A stretch of DNA of 64,000 bases from Enterobacter ludwigii (GTDB lineage: Bacteria > Pseudomonadota > Gammaproteobacteria > Enterobacterales > Enterobacteriaceae): the NCBI GenBank assembly GCA_023023105.1, contig CP083824.1, positions 2,666,001-2,730,000 on the forward strand. The letters run 5' to 3'. A model generated the notes under the pieces. That model was given only the letters and a program-made list of their open reading frames with translations, ran no database searches and was not told where the DNA came from. This document shows, in pieces, positions 31,781 through 40,445 of the stretch. Within the stretch, counting starts at the first letter, position 1. Every line of letters starts with the position of its first letter. A program made the translations under genes and the position numbers.

Positions 31781-33379
31781 ATGCAAACAGCACAAACGAT
31801 CATTAAAAACTATCGCCGAAAACGCGTTATCGTCTGTGTGACGGTCGCGCTCCTCACGCTCATCCTGACATTAGGTATTCGCTTTATTTCGCAGCGGAAC
31901 GTCAACCAACAGCGGATCCTCGATTTTACCAGCCATACCGTTCGCTCCCTTGATAACATACTGCTTTCATTAGAAAACCGTCGCAAGGTGCTGCAGTCCC
32001 TCGTGGGTCAACCCTGCCCTCAGGTGCACCTTGCTCTGCGAAAGCAGGCAGCCATTTTGCAGACCGTGCGCTCCATTGCCCTGATTAAAGACGGTATTCT
32101 CTATTGCTCCAGTATTTTCGGTAGCCGCGATGTGCCGGTTCGTGATTTTCTGAAAGAATTACCCGCCAATACGACGAAGTTGATTTTATCGACCGACCAG
32201 TGGCTGCTTAAGGGCAGTCCGATTTTGATCCAGTGGTACCCTGTTTCCGGTGACGGTGAAGATGGCGTTATTGAAATCATCAATATTGATCTGATCACCA
32301 AAATGATACTGGAACCCCAGCGCCCGCTGATCGATGACGTGGCGCTGACCGTGGGCGATCGCTTCCTGCGTTATGGTCAACGCGTCACTGATAGCCTGAC
32401 ATTTGATGAAGATGGCGCTATTTTCCAGCAGTCATCAATCCGTAATCCTTTCTCCATTACAGTAAGCGGGCCGGGTCCTGGACAACTCGCCTTAAAGAGC
32501 CTGCCAGCCCAACTGCCGCTGGGGTTAATGCTGAGCCTGTTGCTGGGATATCTCGCCTGGCTCGCTACGGCAAACCGGATGAGCTTCACATGGGAGATTG
32601 ATATGGGGATTGCGGCGCGGGAATTTGAGCTTTTCTGTCAGCCGCTGGTGAATGCCCGTACTCAGGAGTGCTCTGGTGTTGAGATCCTGCTGCGCTGGAA
32701 TAATCCCCGTCAGGGGTGGATCTCCCCGGAAGTGTTTATTCCTCTGGCAGAAGAACACAACCTGATTGTTCCCCTGACCCGTTACGTCATCGCCGAAACG
32801 GTGCGCCAGATAGGTTACTTTCCTTCCAGCGCAGGTTTCCACATTGGGATTAACGTCGCCGCCAGCCATTTCCGTCGCGCTGTGTTGATACAGGATCTGA
32901 ACCACTTCTGGTTCAGCGCACACCCGCGCCAGCAACTGGTGATTGAATTAACGGAACGAGATGCGTTGCTGGATGCGGATTATCGCACTGTGCGTGAGCT
33001 CCATCGTAAGGGGGTGAAACTCGCTATCGACGATTTTGGCACCGGGAACAGTTCCCTCTCCTGGCTTGAAAAACTGCACCCGGACGTTCTGAAAATTGAT
33101 CAGTCGTTTACCACTGCAATTGGAACTGATGCAGTAAATTCAACGGTGACAGACATCATTATTGCTCTGGGTCAGCGGCTGAATATCGAACTGGTTGCTG
33201 AAGGAGTCGAGACAGAGGAGCAGGCGCGGTATTTACGCCGTCATGGGGTACCTGTCCTGCAGGGGTTTTTCTATGCGCGGCCTATGCCACTGCGAGATTT
33301 TCCGCAATGGCTGGCGGGAAGCGCCCCCCCGCCAGCACACCATAACGGACACATCGTGCCTTTAATGCCGTTACGTTAA
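31781..33379 (+). CDS. pdeD: Cyclic-di-GMP phosphodiesterase with periplasmic CSS sensor
   Basis: 532 aa from ATG 31781, equal to E. coli YoaD; upstream open frame is not conserved. Membrane helix at about 18-36, periplasmic CSS-motif domain (ILYCSSIFGSRDVP), second helix near 245-265, then an EAL domain with the Glu of VEILLRW, the DDFGTGNSSLSWL loop and VAEGVETEEQA. Metal-binding residues appear intact, so it should be active. It lowers c-di-GMP, as opposed to the YcgR receptor earlier in the window. Convergent with yoaE, 6 bases apart. Confidence 0.95.
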   Translation: MQTAQTIIKNYRRKRVIVCVTVALLTLILTLGIRFISQRNVNQQRILDFTSHTVRSLDNILLSLENRRKVLQSLVGQPCPQVHLALRKQAAILQTVRSIALIKDGILYCSSIFGSRDVPVRDFLKELPANTTKLILSTDQWLLKGSPILIQWYPVSGDGEDGVIEIINIDLITKMILEPQRPLIDDVALTVGDRFLRYGQRVTDSLTFDEDGAIFQQSSIRNPFSITVSGPGPGQLALKSLPAQLPLGLMLSLLLGYLAWLATANRMSFTWEIDMGIAAREFELFCQPLVNARTQECSGVEILLRWNNPRQGWISPEVFIPLAEEHNLIVPLTRYVIAETVRQIGYFPSSAGFHIGINVAASHFRRAVLIQDLNHFWFSAHPRQQLVIELTERDALLDADYRTVRELHRKGVKLAIDDFGTGNSSLSWLEKLHPDVLKIDQSFTTAIGTDAVNSTVTDIIIALGQRLNIELVAEGVETEEQARYLRRHGVPVLQGFFYARPMPLRDFPQWLAGSAPPPAHHNGHIVPLMPLR

Positions 33380-33385
33380 GCAGAC

Positions 33386-34945
33386 TTACTCATCTTCATC
33401 GTGGACAGAGTGTTCTTTAACAATACGAACCATATCAACGCGATAGTCGTTGGCTTCAACGATGGAAATGTGCAACGGCGGCAGTTCGATAACATCCCCC
33501 ACTCGTGGGATTTGCCCGTTAACCGCGATGACCAGACCCGCCACGGTGGCAATGTCTTCTTCATCGTTGACCACGTTTTCCAGCCCCAGGGTGTGCGAGA
33601 GCGCATGCAGATCGGTTGTACCTTTAACCAGCCAGCCTTCGCCGTCAGCCACGATCTCAGGTGTTTCGTCTGCATCCGGGAACTCACCGGCGATCGCTTC
33701 AAGCACGTCCAGCGGCGTCACCAGCCCCTGTACTACGCCAAATTCGTTAGTGACGATCACAAAGCTACCGCGAGCACGGCGTAGCACGCCCAGCAGGTTG
33801 ATTGGATCTAACGTTTCCGGCACCACAATCGCAGGTGAAGCAGCGGCGATGGCTTCGACGTTGACACCCTCTTCCAGAGCCACCAGCATCTCTTTTGCAC
33901 GGACGACACCGATGATCTCATCCAGCTCACCACGGCAAACCGGGAACAGGCTGTGTGGTGACGAGAGCAACTGCCGACGAATTTCATCCACGCTCAGGTT
34001 AGCATCAACCCAGCTGATTTCGCCGCGCGGCGTCATGATCCCACGCAGTGAACGCGAGGCCAGGGAGAGTACGCCGTTAATCATGTAGCGCTCTTCTTCC
34101 ACAAACGCCCCTTCAGGGACCGGAACCGGATGACGGTTTTCGGAGTCAGACTGGACGTTGACCTGTCGACGCCCCCCCATCAGACGCAGAATGGCGTCTG
34201 CAGTACGGGCGCGAAGCGGCTGATTCGACTGCTGTTTAATAAAGTTACGGCGCGCAATCTGGTTAAACAGCTCAATCAGAATTGAGAAGCCAATGGCTGC
34301 GTACAGGTAGCCTTTCGGAATATGGAAACCGAAGCCTTCCGCCACCAGGCTCAGACCAATCATCAGCAGGAAGCTCAGACACAGTACCACTACCGTCGGA
34401 TGCTGATTCACGAAACGCGTCAGCGGTTTCGAGGCCAGTAGCATAACCGCCATCGCAATAACAACAGCCGCCATCATCACCGGAAGATGGTTCACCATAC
34501 CGACGGCCGTGATCACCGCATCCAGCGAGAAGACTGCATCAAGCACCACGATCTGCATCACAACAACCCAGAAGCTGGCATAGCCTTTACCGTGTCCATC
34601 ATCGTGCTGACGGTTTTCCAGCCGCTCATGCAGCTCTGTCGTCGCTTTAAACAGCAGGAATATCCCCCCCAATAGCATGATCAAATCACGGCCGGAGAAG
34701 GTGAAATCCATGACGGAAAAAAGCGGTTTTGTCAGCGTGACCATCCACGAGATGACGGACAGCAGTGCCAGGCGCATGACCAGCGCCAGCGACAGACCGA
34801 TCAGGCGCGCTTTATCACGCTGTTTTGGCGGCAGTTTGTCCGCAAGGATGGCGATAAACACCAGGTTATCAATGCCGAGAACAATCTCCAGCACCACCAG
34901 CGTGAGCAATCCCACCCAGATTGACGGGTCCATTAAGAATTCCAT
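33386..34945 (-). CDS. yoaE: TerC-family membrane protein with CBS and CorC domains
   Basis: 519 aa. Residues about 10-235 are TerC with seven or so membrane helices ([41 protein letters not shown] hold the conserved Asp pairs), followed by two CBS domains (about 300-420) and a CorC/HlyC domain. TerC proteins are linked to metal (Mn2+) export; YoaE's own substrate is not established. ATG at 34945 has AGGAG ten bases upstream. Its start overlaps the end of an upstream ORF, suggesting translational coupling. Confidence 0.94.
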   Translation of the reverse strand: MEFLMDPSIWVGLLTLVVLEIVLGIDNLVFIAILADKLPPKQRDKARLIGLSLALVMRLALLSVISWMVTLTKPLFSVMDFTFSGRDLIMLLGGIFLLFKATTELHERLENRQHDDGHGKGYASFWVVVMQIVVLDAVFSLDAVITAVGMVNHLPVMMAAVVIAMAVMLLASKPLTRFVNQHPTVVVLCLSFLLMIGLSLVAEGFGFHIPKGYLYAAIGFSILIELFNQIARRNFIKQQSNQPLRARTADAILRLMGGRRQVNVQSDSENRHPVPVPEGAFVEEERYMINGVLSLASRSLRGIMTPRGEISWVDANLSVDEIRRQLLSSPHSLFPVCRGELDEIIGVVRAKEMLVALEEGVNVEAIAAASPAIVVPETLDPINLLGVLRRARGSFVIVTNEFGVVQGLVTPLDVLEAIAGEFPDADETPEIVADGEGWLVKGTTDLHALSHTLGLENVVNDEEDIATVAGLVIAVNGQIPRVGDVIELPPLHISIVEANDYRVDMVRIVKEHSVHDEDE

Positions 34946-35142
34946 GACAAGCTCCTGCTAAAGGAATGACGAAACGGTGCCCCACTCAATGTGGGCAAAA
35001 CAGAGGCAAACAGAGTCGATACGTGGCGAGGATCGCCGGTGAAATAGGCGCGAAATGGCCTGGTAGATGTCTGACGTCGGTGACGGTCCATATAGTGGGC
35101 TGTAGCCCTATACTCCTGAACAATTAAACGGAGGCTAAACAT
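34933..35142 (-). CDS. yoaL: Upstream ORF overlapping the yoaE start (yoaL-like)
   Basis: 69 aa, ATG at 35142 without a clear ribosome site, starting [20 protein letters not shown] and ending FSRSLSWNS. Its stop lies inside yoaE: the two frames share 13 bases (34933-34945). Arg/Ser-rich, no membrane segment, no domain I recognise. E. coli annotations carry a small ORF called yoaL directly upstream of and coupled to yoaE; the position and arrangement match, but I cannot confirm sequence homology. It may be a regulatory leader ORF. Confidence 0.5.
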   Translation of the reverse strand: MFSLRLIVQEYRATAHYMDRHRRQTSTRPFRAYFTGDPRHVSTLFASVLPTLSGAPFRHSFSRSLSWNS

Positions 35143-35406
35143 ATCAGAGACAATATCTGTTTAGCAAAGATTTACGTTCCTTTGCAAAAATTCGATAAGG
35201 CTTAATTCTTGACGAGTAATTTCTCGATTGCGAAAGCTAAATTACGGATCTTCATCACATAAATTATTTTTTCACTATCTAAAATAATTCGCGGAAGTCT
35301 TAGTTTTTTGAACTCTAACCCTTATCTGAATCGATTCGGTTCGCCAATACGATTCTCAGTACGACTGCCTGGCAGGCGTATTAATGATAATAAAAGGAGG
35401 TAGCAA
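34946..35406. other. Regulatory region between yoaE and manX
   Basis: 461 bp between divergent genes. The part next to yoaE (to 35142) is the coupled upstream ORF. The rest is AT-rich and holds the manXYZ promoter and a probable Mlc/NagC operator. No further ORF seen. Confidence 0.6.
35218..35243 (+). promoter_or_regulatory. Probable Mlc/NagC-type operator upstream of manX
   Basis: AATTTCTCGATTGCGAAAGC then TAAATT has the ATTTC...GCGAAA inverted half-sites of NagC/Mlc operators. E. coli manX is repressed by Mlc and NagC. Position is 164 bases upstream of manX; a second partial site (AATAATTCGCGG near 35283) is weaker. Confidence 0.45.
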
Positions 35407-36369
35407 GTGACCATTGCTATTGTCATAGGCACACATGGTTGGGCTGCTGAGCAGCTACTCAAAACAGCAGAGATGCTGTTGGGCGAGCAGGAAAACGTCG
35501 GCTGGATCGATTTCGTTCCCGGTGAAAATGCCGAGACGCTGATTGAGAAGTACAACGCCCAACTCGCGAAGCTGGATACCAGCAAAGGCGTGCTGTTTCT
35601 CGTTGATACATGGGGAGGCAGTCCGTTCAATGCTGCCAGCCGCATTGTCGTCGATAAAGAACACTACGAAGTTGTCGCCGGGGTGAATATCCCGATGCTG
35701 GTGGAAACCTTCATGGCGCGCGACGACAATCCCTCTTTCGATGAGTTGGTTGCACTCGCTGTGGAAACCGGCCGCGAAGGCGTGAAAGCGCTGAAAGCAC
35801 AACCAGTCGAGAAACCCGCACCGGCTGTCGCAGCGCCAAAAGCTGCTGCACCGGCAAAACCGATGGGCCCGAATGATTACATGGTTATTGGCCTTGCACG
35901 TATTGATGACCGCTTAATCCACGGTCAGGTCGCTACGCGCTGGACCAAAGAGACCAACGTTCGACGCATTATCGTCGTCAGTGATGAGGTTGCCGCCGAT
36001 ACTGTACGTAAAACCCTTCTGACTCAGGTTGCTCCTCCTGGCGTTACCGCGCACGTGGTGGATGTCGCCAAGATGATCCGCGTTTATAACAACCCGAAAT
36101 ATGCGGGTGAACGCGTGATGCTACTGTTCACTAACCCGACAGACGTTGAGCGCATTGTTGAAGGCGGCGTGAAAATCACCTCCGTGAACATCGGGGGTAT
36201 GGCATTCCGTCAGGGCAAAACGCAGGTCAACAACGCCATTTCGGTTGATGCGAAAGATATCGAGGCATTTAACAAGCTGAATGCCCGCGGTATTGAGCTG
36301 GAAGCCCGTAAGGTTTCCACGGATCAGAAACTGAAAATGATGGATTTGATCGGTAAAGTTGGGAAATAA
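35407..36369 (+). CDS. manX: Mannose PTS EIIAB component
   Basis: 320 aa; GTG start at 35407 with AAAGGAGG upstream. EIIA domain (1-135) with phospho-His10 (IGTHGW), an Ala/Pro/Lys-rich linker (about 135-155, three residues shorter than I recall in E. coli), and an EIIB domain whose phospho-His is in IDDRLIHGQVATRW near residue 172. It receives phosphate from HPr and passes it to incoming mannose, glucose or glucosamine. E. coli manX mRNA is a target of the SgrS small RNA. Confidence 0.97.
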   Translation: MTIAIVIGTHGWAAEQLLKTAEMLLGEQENVGWIDFVPGENAETLIEKYNAQLAKLDTSKGVLFLVDTWGGSPFNAASRIVVDKEHYEVVAGVNIPMLVETFMARDDNPSFDELVALAVETGREGVKALKAQPVEKPAPAVAAPKAAAPAKPMGPNDYMVIGLARIDDRLIHGQVATRWTKETNVRRIIVVSDEVAADTVRKTLLTQVAPPGVTAHVVDVAKMIRVYNNPKYAGERVMLLFTNPTDVERIVEGGVKITSVNIGGMAFRQGKTQVNNAISVDAKDIEAFNKLNARGIELEARKVSTDQKLKMMDLIGKVGK

Positions 36370-36415
36370 GCCCGCGCCGGTTTTCACATAACGCTTATGT
36401 AATAGGAGAAGTGCA

Positions 36416-37216
36416 ATGGAGATTACCACTCTTCAGATTGTGCTGGTGTTCGTCGTCGCATGTATTGCGGGTATGGAATCCGTACTTGATGAATTTCAGT
36501 TCCACCGTCCTCTGGTGGCCTGTACGCTGATTGGTGCCGTTCTGGGTGACATGAAAACCGGTATCATCATCGGTGGTACCCTTGAAATGATCGCCCTGGG
36601 CTGGATGAACATCGGTGCGGCGGTTGCGCCTGATGCCGCGTTGGCTTCCATCATTTCTACCGTTCTGGTTATTGCCGGTCACCAGAGTATTGGTGCAGGT
36701 ATCGCCCTGGCGATCCCGCTGGCAGCAGCAGGCCAGGTACTGACTATCATCGTTCGTACCATCACGGTTGCTTTCCAGCACGCAGCGGATAAGGCAGCCG
36801 AAAATGGCAACCTCACGGCGCTGTCCTGGATCCACGTTTCATCGCTGTTCCTGCAGGCGATGCGTATCGCTATTCCGGCGGTCATCGTCGCGATTTCTGT
36901 CGGTACCAGTGAAGTGCAGAGCATGCTGAACGCCATTCCAGAAGTGGTCACCGGCGGCCTGAACATCGCGGGCGGTATGATCGTGGTAGTCGGTTACGCA
37001 ATGGTCATCAACATGATGCGCGCAGGCTACCTGATGCCGTTCTTCTACCTCGGCTTCGTGACCGCTGCCTTCACCAACTTCAACCTGGTTGCGCTGGGTG
37101 TAATTGGTGCAGTGATGGCGATTCTCTACATCCAGCTGAGCCCGAAATACAACCGCGTTGCGGGTGCCCCAGTGCAGGCTGCTGGTAACAACGATCTCGA
37201 TAACGAACTGGACTAG
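36416..37216 (+). CDS. manY: Mannose PTS EIIC component
   Basis: 266 aa membrane channel subunit, ATG at 36416 after AGGAGAAG. Hydrophobic helices throughout, with family motifs GMESVLDEFQFHRPLVAC and GTLEMIALGWMNIGAAVAPD. Forms the inner-membrane transport channel with ManZ; it is also a known entry route for phage lambda DNA and some bacteriocins. 46 bases after manX. Confidence 0.97.
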   Translation: MEITTLQIVLVFVVACIAGMESVLDEFQFHRPLVACTLIGAVLGDMKTGIIIGGTLEMIALGWMNIGAAVAPDAALASIISTVLVIAGHQSIGAGIALAIPLAAAGQVLTIIVRTITVAFQHAADKAAENGNLTALSWIHVSSLFLQAMRIAIPAVIVAISVGTSEVQSMLNAIPEVVTGGLNIAGGMIVVVGYAMVINMMRAGYLMPFFYLGFVTAAFTNFNLVALGVIGAVMAILYIQLSPKYNRVAGAPVQAAGNNDLDNELD

Positions 37217-37228
37217 CAGGTGAGCGAA

Positions 37229-38080
37229 ATGGTTGATATGACAAAAACTACCACCGAGAAAAAACTCACTCCGGGTGATATTCGTGGCGTGTTCATCCGT
37301 TCTAACCTGTTTCAGGGTTCATGGAACTTCGAACGTATGCAGGCGCTGGGCTTCTGTTTCTCCATGGTGCCGGCAATCAAACGCCTTTATCCGGAAAACA
37401 ACGAAGCGCGCCGTCAGGCAATTAAGCGTCACCTGGAATTCTTTAATACCCATCCATATGTGGCGGCTCCCGTTCTGGGTGTAACGCTGGCGATGGAAGA
37501 GCAGCGTGCGAACGGCGCAGAGATTGACGATGGTGCCATCAACGGTATTAAAGTCGGTCTGATGGGTCCGTTAGCAGGTGTCGGTGACCCTATCTTCTGG
37601 GGTACCGTTCGTCCGGTCTTCGCGGCACTAGGGGCCGGTATCGCGATGAGCGGCAGCCTGCTTGGCCCGCTGCTGTTCTTTATCCTGTTCAACGCCGTGC
37701 GTCTGCTGACCCGTTACTACGGTGTGGCATACGGTTACCGTAAAGGGGTGGACATCGTTAAGGACATGGGCGGCGGCTTCCTGCAAAAACTGACTGAGGG
37801 GGCGTCGATCCTCGGCCTGTTTGTGATGGGGGCATTGGTTAACAAGTGGACGCACGTGAACATCCCGCTGGTGGTATCGACCATCACCGGGCAGGATGGT
37901 CAGACGCGCGTCACCACCGTGCAGACGATTCTGGACCAGCTTATGCCTGGCCTGGTGCCGCTGCTGTTAACCTTCGCCTGCATGTGGCTGCTGCGTAAGA
38001 AAGTTAACCCACTGTGGATCATCGTTGGCTTCTTTATCATCGGTATCGCGGGTTACGCTGTCGGCCTGCTGGGCCTGTAA
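37229..38080 (+). CDS. manZ: Mannose PTS EIID component
   Basis: 283 aa from ATG 37229 (AGCAGGTGAG upstream); an in-frame GTG at 37220 is too close to the ribosome site. EIID family motifs SNLFQGSWNFERMQALGFC and GPLAGVGDPIFWGTVRP. Completes the mannose permease. Followed by a strong terminator, so manXYZ is one transcript. Confidence 0.96.
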   Translation: MVDMTKTTTEKKLTPGDIRGVFIRSNLFQGSWNFERMQALGFCFSMVPAIKRLYPENNEARRQAIKRHLEFFNTHPYVAAPVLGVTLAMEEQRANGAEIDDGAINGIKVGLMGPLAGVGDPIFWGTVRPVFAALGAGIAMSGSLLGPLLFFILFNAVRLLTRYYGVAYGYRKGVDIVKDMGGGFLQKLTEGASILGLFVMGALVNKWTHVNIPLVVSTITGQDGQTRVTTVQTILDQLMPGLVPLLLTFACMWLLRKKVNPLWIIVGFFIIGIAGYAVGLLGL

Positions 38081-38097
38081 GGCAATAACGTTTGACG

Positions 38098-38123
38098 CCG
38101 GGGGCTTGCCCCCGGTTTTTTTA
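38098..38123 (+). terminator. Terminator after manXYZ
   Basis: CCGGGGGCTTGCCCCCGG followed by TTTTTTTA, 18 bases past the manZ stop. Confidence 0.92.
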
Positions 38124-38142
38124 TCTGTCATCTGGAGGATGA

Positions 38143-38601
38143 ATGACTGTCACGGACATCGTATTGGTTTTATTTATTGCTGCCCTTCTGGCTTACGCGA
38201 TCTATGACGAGTTCATCATGCCTCGCCGCCACGGCGAGACGCTGCTCTCCCTCCCTCTTCTGCGACGCGGACGCGTAGATGCGTTTATCTTCGCGGGTCT
38301 CATCGTCATCCTTATTTACAACAACGTCACCAGCCATGGTGCAATATTAACCACATGGTTATTATGTGCGCTGGCATTAATGGCGATTTATCTGTTCTGG
38401 ATCCGCACGCCAAAAATCATTTTTAAATCCCATGGATTTTTCTTTGCCAATGTCTGGATAGAATATAACCGTATTAAAGAGATGAATTTATCGGAAGATG
38501 GTGTACTGGTCATGCAATTAGAGCAACGCCGCCTGCTTATTCGTGTTAAAAATATTGACGATTTGGAAAAAATATACAAACTACTCGTTAAAACTCAATG
38601 A
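38143..38601 (+). CDS. yobD: UPF0266 membrane protein YobD
   Basis: 152 aa with three hydrophobic segments (about 5-17, 45-63, 70-86) and a cytoplasmic DUF986 tail. ATG at 38143 with GGAGG upstream, just after the manZ terminator. Function unknown; the neighbour mntP is a Mn exporter and its control region begins right at the yobD stop. Confidence 0.92.
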   Translation: MTVTDIVLVLFIAALLAYAIYDEFIMPRRHGETLLSLPLLRRGRVDAFIFAGLIVILIYNNVTSHGAILTTWLLCALALMAIYLFWIRTPKIIFKSHGFFFANVWIEYNRIKEMNLSEDGVLVMQLEQRRLLIRVKNIDDLEKIYKLLVKTQ

Positions 38602-38608
38602 GTTAGAT

Positions 38609-38626
38609 ATATAGCATCGGCTATAT
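38609..38626 (+). promoter_or_regulatory. MntR-type palindrome 1
   Basis: ATATAGC-ATCG-GCTATAT, matching the MntR inverted repeat AACATAGC-N4-GCTATGTT in its core. Begins 8 bases past the yobD stop. Confidence 0.6.
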
Positions 38627-38648
38627 TTTGTGTGCGTTTTACGCAATA

Positions 38649-38668
38649 AACATAGCCGAAGCTATATT
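38649..38668 (+). promoter_or_regulatory. MntR-type palindrome 2
   Basis: AACATAGC-CGAA-GCTATATT, one mismatch to the E. coli MntR consensus AACATAGC-N4-GCTATGTT. Centre is 41 bp from palindrome 1, about four helical turns. In E. coli mntP is MntR-dependent. Confidence 0.75.
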
Positions 38669-38724
38669 ACTCATTTTTCTTTCTACCTATATTTCTTAAC
38701 GACACACTCACCCTTAAATAAAAA

Positions 38725-38739
38725 TGAAAATCGTTATCA
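38725..38739 (+). promoter_or_regulatory. Fur-box-like site upstream of mntP
   Basis: TGAAAAT-C-GTTATCA against the Fur 7-1-7 consensus TGATAAT-n-ATTATCA: two mismatches. E. coli mntP is reported to respond to Fur. Confidence 0.55.
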
Positions 38740-38805
38740 ATAAGCATTTGAAATAATGCCTATCCATTGTTGTTTTATATTCTCAAAATATGTTAAGGTT
38801 GCGCC

Positions 38806-38990
38806 CGTCGTTGGGGAGTAGCCGATTTCCTGTTCTCAGGAAATGTACGTGTCAACATACTCGTTGAAAAACGTGGCGCGTACGGATCGCTTTCTGCACA
38901 TCTTATGTGCGTTGCGATCAGGCGAGACCATAGATACATCAACTGCTGTTTACTGGGGGCAGTGATGTGTCATATGGATATCTCCCGGTC
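38806..38990 (+). ncRNA. yybP-ykoY manganese riboswitch (mntP leader)
   Basis: Contains the conserved blocks of the class: GGGGAGUAGCC at 38813, CAACAUACUCG near 38854 and GGCGAGACCA at 38921. It binds Mn2+ and raises mntP expression (known for E. coli). The expression platform includes a 13-bp hairpin at 38933-38971 (GATACATCA pairing with TGATGTGTC) ending 30 bases before the ATG. Boundaries are approximate. Confidence 0.88.
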
Positions 38991-39001
38991 TGGACGCTGT
39001 T

Positions 39002-39568
39002 ATGAATATCTCCGCTACCATCCTTCTTGCTTTTGGCATGTCCATGGACGCGTTTGCCGCCTCCATTGGTAAAGGTGCCACGCTCCACAAACCAAAATTC
39101 TCTGAAGCATTACGCACCGGTCTTATCTTTGGCGCAATTGAAACGCTGACACCGCTTATCGGCTGGGGTCTTGGCATGCTCGCCAGCCAGTTTGTGCTGG
39201 AATGGAACCACTGGATTGCGTTCGTGCTGCTGGTGTTTCTTGGTGGCCGAATGGTCATCGAAGGTTTTCGCGGCAGTGACGATGAAGATGAGGAGCCTCA
39301 ACACCGCCACGGTTTTTGGTTACTGGTTACCACAGCCATTGCTACCAGCCTTGATGCGATGGCTGTCGGTGTCGGACTGGCATTTTTGCAGGTCAATATT
39401 ATCGCCACTGCGCTTGCTATTGGCTGCGCAACGCTAATTATGTCCACACTGGGAATGATGGTTGGTCGATTTATCGGCCCGCTGCTGGGTAAACGCGCCG
39501 AGATCCTGGGTGGGATTGTGTTAATTGGCATCGGAGCCCAGATACTCTGGGCACACTTCGCCGGTTAA
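39002..39568 (+). CDS. mntP: Manganese efflux pump MntP
   Basis: 188 aa, six membrane helices made of an internal duplication: [11 protein letters not shown] in the first half (Asp16) and [12 protein letters not shown] in the second carry the conserved acidic residues for Mn2+. Exports Mn2+ across the inner membrane. The stop overlaps the convergent rlmA stop by 4 bases. Confidence 0.96.
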   Translation: MNISATILLAFGMSMDAFAASIGKGATLHKPKFSEALRTGLIFGAIETLTPLIGWGLGMLASQFVLEWNHWIAFVLLVFLGGRMVIEGFRGSDDEDEEPQHRHGFWLLVTTAIATSLDAMAVGVGLAFLQVNIIATALAIGCATLIMSTLGMMVGRFIGPLLGKRAEILGGIVLIGIGAQILWAHFAG

Positions 39569-40380
39569 TCTTCGCGCTGCCAGACGTGGATACTGAAATC
39601 CGTCTGGCAGCAAAATGCTGATCGTGCCGCTAACGTTTCCCATACTTCCGGTTTTGCCCGCCACGCGAACGGAGTCATCTGCAACAACGCAACGGCCTCT
39701 TCTCCTTTAAGCGTCATTTCATACGCCACGCTTTGCTCCTGCTTCAGGCTAAAACCGGCCAGCTGTTCAGAATGCGGCGCATGCAGACGCACTTCGTCGT
39801 AGATCAGCCCTTTTAACTCCATCAGATGACGTGGGCCGGGGGTAACGGTAATCACCCATCCGCCCGGCTTCACCACGCGAGCCAGCTCTTCCGCCTTGCA
39901 GGGCGCGTAAATGCGGATAACAGCGTCCATGCTGGCATCGTCAAACGGCAGACGGTGGCTGGATGCCACGCAGAACGTCACGTCGGTGTAACGTTTTGCT
40001 GCTGCGCGAATCGCCACTTTCGACACGTCCAGACCGAATGTCAGCGCGCCCTTCTCACGGGCAATCTCGGCAAACCGTGCGGTGTAGTACCCTTCCCCGC
40101 AGCCGATATCGAGTATGGCGGTGGCAGAATCAGGCAGAATGTCATTCAGCCTCTGCGCGACGGTCTCCCGCAGCGGCAGATAGTGCCCGGCATTCAGAAA
40201 CGCGCGACGCGCCTGCTTCATCTCTGCACTGTCGCCGGGATCGCGGGAGCGCTTATGCTGCACCGGCAGAAGATTCACGTAGCCTTCTTTTGCCATATCA
40301 AACTGATGCCCCTGCGGACAGGTATAACTTTTATCTGAGTGTGTCAGGGGGGCGTGGCAAAGGGGGCAGCTGAAGGACAT
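39565..40380 (-). CDS. rlmA: 23S rRNA (guanine(745)-N(1))-methyltransferase
   Basis: 271 aa. N-terminal zinc site C5-x2-C8...C21-x3-H25 ([15 protein letters not shown]), then a class I methyltransferase domain with SAM motif [15 protein letters not shown]. Methylates G745 of 23S rRNA. Tail-to-tail overlap with mntP. Confidence 0.95.
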   Translation of the reverse strand: MSFSCPLCHAPLTHSDKSYTCPQGHQFDMAKEGYVNLLPVQHKRSRDPGDSAEMKQARRAFLNAGHYLPLRETVAQRLNDILPDSATAILDIGCGEGYYTARFAEIAREKGALTFGLDVSKVAIRAAAKRYTDVTFCVASSHRLPFDDASMDAVIRIYAPCKAEELARVVKPGGWVITVTPGPRHLMELKGLIYDEVRLHAPHSEQLAGFSLKQEQSVAYEMTLKGEEAVALLQMTPFAWRAKPEVWETLAARSAFCCQTDFSIHVWQRED

Positions 40381-40445
40381 GGTGACTCCGGAGCATATTC
40401 AAAGGGCGAAGTGTACCGCTATTCGCCCTGGTTATAAACGCCCGG

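Larger units (their letters stand above)
38602..39001. other. mntP control region
   Basis: 400 bp without an ORF. In order: two MntR-type palindromes, a Fur-box-like site, then a yybP-ykoY manganese riboswitch with a stable hairpin before the mntP start. Items are listed separately. Confidence 0.8.
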
